DNA of 6,099 nucleotides from an uncultured Collinsella sp. (GTDB lineage: Bacteria > Actinomycetota > Coriobacteriia > Coriobacteriales > Coriobacteriaceae): positions 1 through 6,099 of the forward strand of contig CABUZF010000077.1 of NCBI GenBank assembly GCA_902495985.1. Direction: 5' to 3'. Below, one piece after another: positions 4,107 to 6,099 of the stretch (its first letter is position 1; each line of letters begins with the position of its first letter). Position numbers and translations under genes: made by a program. A model generated the notes under the pieces. The model searched no databases, was not told where the DNA came from, and worked only from the letters and a program-made list of their open reading frames with translations.

Positions 4107-5522
4107 TTAGAGCGTCTGAAGCAGAGCGATGAGGAAGCGTACGCCCTGAAGATAGGCGCGGCGGGTGATGCGCTCGTTGGTGCCGTGGACGCCGCGATCA
4201 CACTCATCGTCATCAACCACAAAGGCCGAGAAGCGAATGCACTCAGGGCAAATGTGCTGGTAGTTGGCAGCGTCGGTCGCACCGATCACGGTCGAGGGCA
4301 CAATTACCACTGGCTCGAATAATCCGTTTTCCTCCGTCCCCTTTGGATTACGGAAATAGCAGGCGGCGATGGAACGAACCGTCTCGAGGCCGGGACCACC
4401 GATGCGCGGGGACGGCGAGGGTTCGGAGCTGCCGGGGCCCAGCTCCACTTCGACACGACCGGCAAGGTCCGCCCCGGCAACCGCCTCACGGCAGCGCGCC
4501 ACAACGTCGGCCACGCTCGTGCCCTCGAGCATGCGGAAGTTGATGTTGGCCCACATATCCTGCGGCATTACGTTGGCGCCGGTGCTGCCGCCCTCGATCT
4601 GCGTGGGCGCGCAGGTGGTGGTCACGAGCGGATAGAGCTTCTTGCTGGCGAGGCAATCGCGGACAATGGCGCCCCCGTTGGCGGCAATTTCATCGGCCGT
4701 GTACAGCCCTAACTCGACAAGCTGGGCGGCAAGCAAGTCGGTCACGCGCGTCGACCACCCGATATCGCAGATTGCGGCGATAGCGCGGCTCAGCACCTCG
4801 AGCGATGTGCCACCGTAGGGGTTGGAGGAATGCCCGCCCTCACTCTTCGTCTTGAGCACGATATCGGCATAGCCCTTCTCCGCAAGGTCGGCATGCATAA
4901 GCCAGCCCTCGCCCGCACCGTACTCGACAGCCGGAACGATGCGGTAGTCGCCCTCGTCGATCAGGTACTCAAGCTCAATGCCGCGCTCCTCGAGCGCGCG
5001 ACCGATGGCGCCTGCACCGTACTGCGTTGTCTCCTCGTCCTGGCCAAAGGCCAGGAGCAGCGTGCGCTCGTGCTGCCAGCCGTGCGCCAGCGCATACTCG
5101 ACAGCCTCGAGAATGCCTGCGACCTGGTCCTTCATGTCGATCGCGCCGCGGCCCCAGATGTAGGTGTCGCCCACGTGCCCGCTAAAGGGGGCGTGCGTCC
5201 AGTCGGCCTCGGTACCCGGCACCACGGGAACCACATCCATGTGGCCCATGAGCATAACGGGCTTAAGAGCCGGATCGCTGCCGCCAAGCGTCACCAACAG
5301 CGAGTGATCGATAAGCTCGACCTCGCCCGCCGCAAACACGCGCGGCCAGGCCTGCTGCATATAGGCGCGCAGATCGTCGAAGGGCTGCCAGTCCACCGCC
5401 TCGGCATCCATGCTCGAGATGGTCGGAAACGACAGCACGCGACCCAAGCGCTCGCACGCACCGGCCTCGTCTATATCGGCAAAATCGTCCTCATGCGCAA
5501 AGAAGCGCCAAACCTCGGCCAT
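4107..5522 (-). CDS. M20 family zinc metallopeptidase, CPS1/PM20D1 (Gly-X carboxypeptidase) type
   Basis: A 471-residue hydrolase, of the length expected for this family, which cleaves C-terminal amino acids from small peptides or N-acyl amino acids using two metal ions. Expected metal and catalytic residues are visible: GHMDVVPV with His94 and Asp96, WGRGAIDMK with Asp129, FGQDEE with Glu163/Glu164, LIDEG with Asp189, and the C-terminal VHGTNERI with His446. The dimerisation-domain EGGHSSNPYGG (His231) and GSTGANVMPQ (312-321) lie between. The order and wording match the CPS1/PM20D1 branch better than DapE or PepT. There is no signal peptide, so it should act in the cytosol. AAAGGA lies 4 bases before the ATG at 5522, where homology begins; further in-frame sequence upstream runs into the ABC gene. 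It follows the ABC ATPase by 71 bp, fitting a role in using imported substrates. The exact substrate cannot be told. Confidence 0.93.
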   Translation of the reverse strand: MAEVWRFFAHEDDFADIDEAGACERLGRVLSFPTISSMDAEAVDWQPFDDLRAYMQQAWPRVFAAGEVELIDHSLLVTLGGSDPALKPVMLMGHMDVVPVVPGTEADWTHAPFSGHVGDTYIWGRGAIDMKDQVAGILEAVEYALAHGWQHERTLLLAFGQDEETTQYGAGAIGRALEERGIELEYLIDEGDYRIVPAVEYGAGEGWLMHADLAEKGYADIVLKTKSEGGHSSNPYGGTSLEVLSRAIAAICDIGWSTRVTDLLAAQLVELGLYTADEIAANGGAIVRDCLASKKLYPLVTTTCAPTQIEGGSTGANVMPQDMWANINFRMLEGTSVADVVARCREAVAGADLAGRVEVELGPGSSEPSPSPRIGGPGLETVRSIAACYFRNPKGTEENGLFEPVVIVPSTVIGATDAANYQHICPECIRFSAFVVDDDECDRGVHGTNERITRRAYLQGVRFLIALLQTL

Positions 5523-5548
5523 GACATCCTTTCGATTGTGACGACAAA

Positions 5549-5590
5549 GGCCGCCCCACGGGAGCGGCCCTGCCACGCAAGCGTTTGCGT
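5549..5590 (-). terminator. Two small hairpins between the ABC ATPase and peptidase genes; possible weak terminator
   Basis: Directly after the ABC stop, ACGCAA (5575-5580) pairs with TTGCGT (5585-5590) around 4 bases. Next, GGCCGC (5549-5554) pairs with GCGGCC (5564-5569); on the minus strand the stem can lengthen to 9 pairs with a U-G, and it is followed by only three T residues. This may attenuate transcription between the two genes; it does not look like a full stop. The peptidase ribosome binding site follows closely. Confidence 0.45.
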
Positions 5591-5593
5591 CGG

Positions 5594-6099
5594 TTATTTG
5601 TCCTCGAGATAGCGAGAGAGGAACTCGCGAGTGCGCTGGTGTTTGGGGTTGCCGAAGAGCTCGGCCGGCGCGGCGTCCTCGAGCACCACGCCCTTGTCCA
5701 TAAAGACCACGCGGTCGGACACGGTTCGGGCAAAGGCCATCTCGTGCGTGACGACGACCATGGTCATGCCGTCGGCCGCGAGCTTGCGCATGACCTCGAG
5801 CACCTCGCCCACGATCTCGGGGTCGAGTGCGGAGGTCGGCTCGTCGAACAGCATAATCTGCGGATTCATGCACAGGGCACGCGCAATGGCCACACGCTGC
5901 TTTTGACCACCGGACAGGCGACCCACGGCGGCGTGCGCGAACTTTTCGAGCCCCACACTCGTCAGATGCTCCATCGCGACCTTCTCGGCCTCGGCCTTGC
6001 TCATCTTTTTGAGCGTGACGGGCGCAAGCGTGCAGTTGTCGAGCACGTCCATGTTGTTGAACAGGTTAAAACCCTGGAACACCATGCCAATGTCCTCGC
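5594..6099 (-). CDS. Polar amino acid ABC transporter ATP-binding protein (GlnQ/HisP type), partial
   Basis: The energy-coupling ATPase of a polar amino acid (PAAT) importer, working on the inner face of the membrane with a permease and a binding protein not seen here. The frame stays open to the window edge, so the N-terminus, about 75-80 residues including Walker A, is outside. Visible in order: the Q-loop [10 protein letters not shown], the ABC signature LSGGQKQR (about 5896-5917), Walker B and D-loop [14 protein letters not shown] (about 5816-5857), and the H-loop VVTHEMAFA with its His codon at 5744-5746. The C-terminus [12 protein letters not shown] is typical of GlnQ/ArtP/HisP proteins. 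The ATG at 6085 is internal (the protein reads EDIG before it) and is not a start. The substrate (Gln, Glu, Arg, His, cystine or other) cannot be told from the ATPase. Confidence 0.96.
   Translation of the reverse strand, partial: EDIGMVFQGFNLFNNMDVLDNCTLAPVTLKKMSKAEAEKVAMEHLTSVGLEKFAHAAVGRLSGGQKQRVAIARALCMNPQIMLFDEPTSALDPEIVGEVLEVMRKLAADGMTMVVVTHEMAFARTVSDRVVFMDKGVVLEDAAPAELFGNPKHQRTREFLSRYLEDK

Noticed and set aside
4830..5612. Plus-strand open frame of 260 codons opposite the M20 peptidase
   Set aside because: Antisense shadow of a clear peptidase gene in GC-rich DNA; no domain pattern or ribosome binding site.
5523..5873. Upstream extension of the peptidase frame into the ABC gene (start at 5873)
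   Set aside because: The added residues are an out-of-frame reading of the ABC ATPase; homology and a ribosome binding site place the start at 5522.

Overview
The window looks like a chromosomal segment of a high-GC Gram-positive bacterium. Codon use, the Ala/Glu-rich proteins, the AAGGAGG-type ribosome binding sites and the style of the intergenic repeats suggest Actinomycetota, most likely a Coriobacteriia gut organism such as Collinsella. That assignment is inference; there is no rRNA here to settle it. All six genes I can support lie on the minus strand, so the window is described from right (upstream) to left (downstream).

Right part (6099-4107): the C-terminal two thirds of a polar amino acid ABC transporter ATPase (GlnQ/HisP type), cut by the window edge. 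Two small hairpins and a 71-bp gap separate it from a complete M20 zinc metallopeptidase of the CPS1/PM20D1 (Gly-X carboxypeptidase) kind. Together they suggest import and hydrolysis of amino acids or N-capped amino acids and small peptides.

Middle (4106-725): prfA (release factor RF1) and prmC (the methyltransferase that modifies the GGQ glutamine of release factors). These two usually sit side by side. Here they are separated by 748 bp holding a strong terminator inside a larger palindrome, a 191-bp inverted-repeat element with three internal 27-bp repeats, an AT-rich stretch without a convincing gene, and a candidate prmC promoter. A second, spacer-less copy of the same inverted repeat lies between the peptidase and prfA. 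The region upstream of prfA also has two further inverted repeats and a tiny ORF ending in UAG. PrmC carries an insert of about 130 residues, Ala/Glu-rich and probably coiled or disordered, between its substrate-binding and catalytic domains.

Left part (724-1): a complete hicA-hicB toxin-antitoxin pair with its own AT-rich promoter. A perfect 9+9 bp palindrome covers the -10 box, and the antitoxin has a MerR/excisionase-like DNA-binding tail that could bind it.

No tRNA, rRNA, CRISPR array, transposase or integrase gene was seen. The most notable non-gene signal is the two-member inverted-repeat family at 2381-2571 and 4024-4079. Its arms differ between copies at positions that change in a compensated way, which points to a conserved hairpin or a REP/BIME- or MITE-like mobile repeat.
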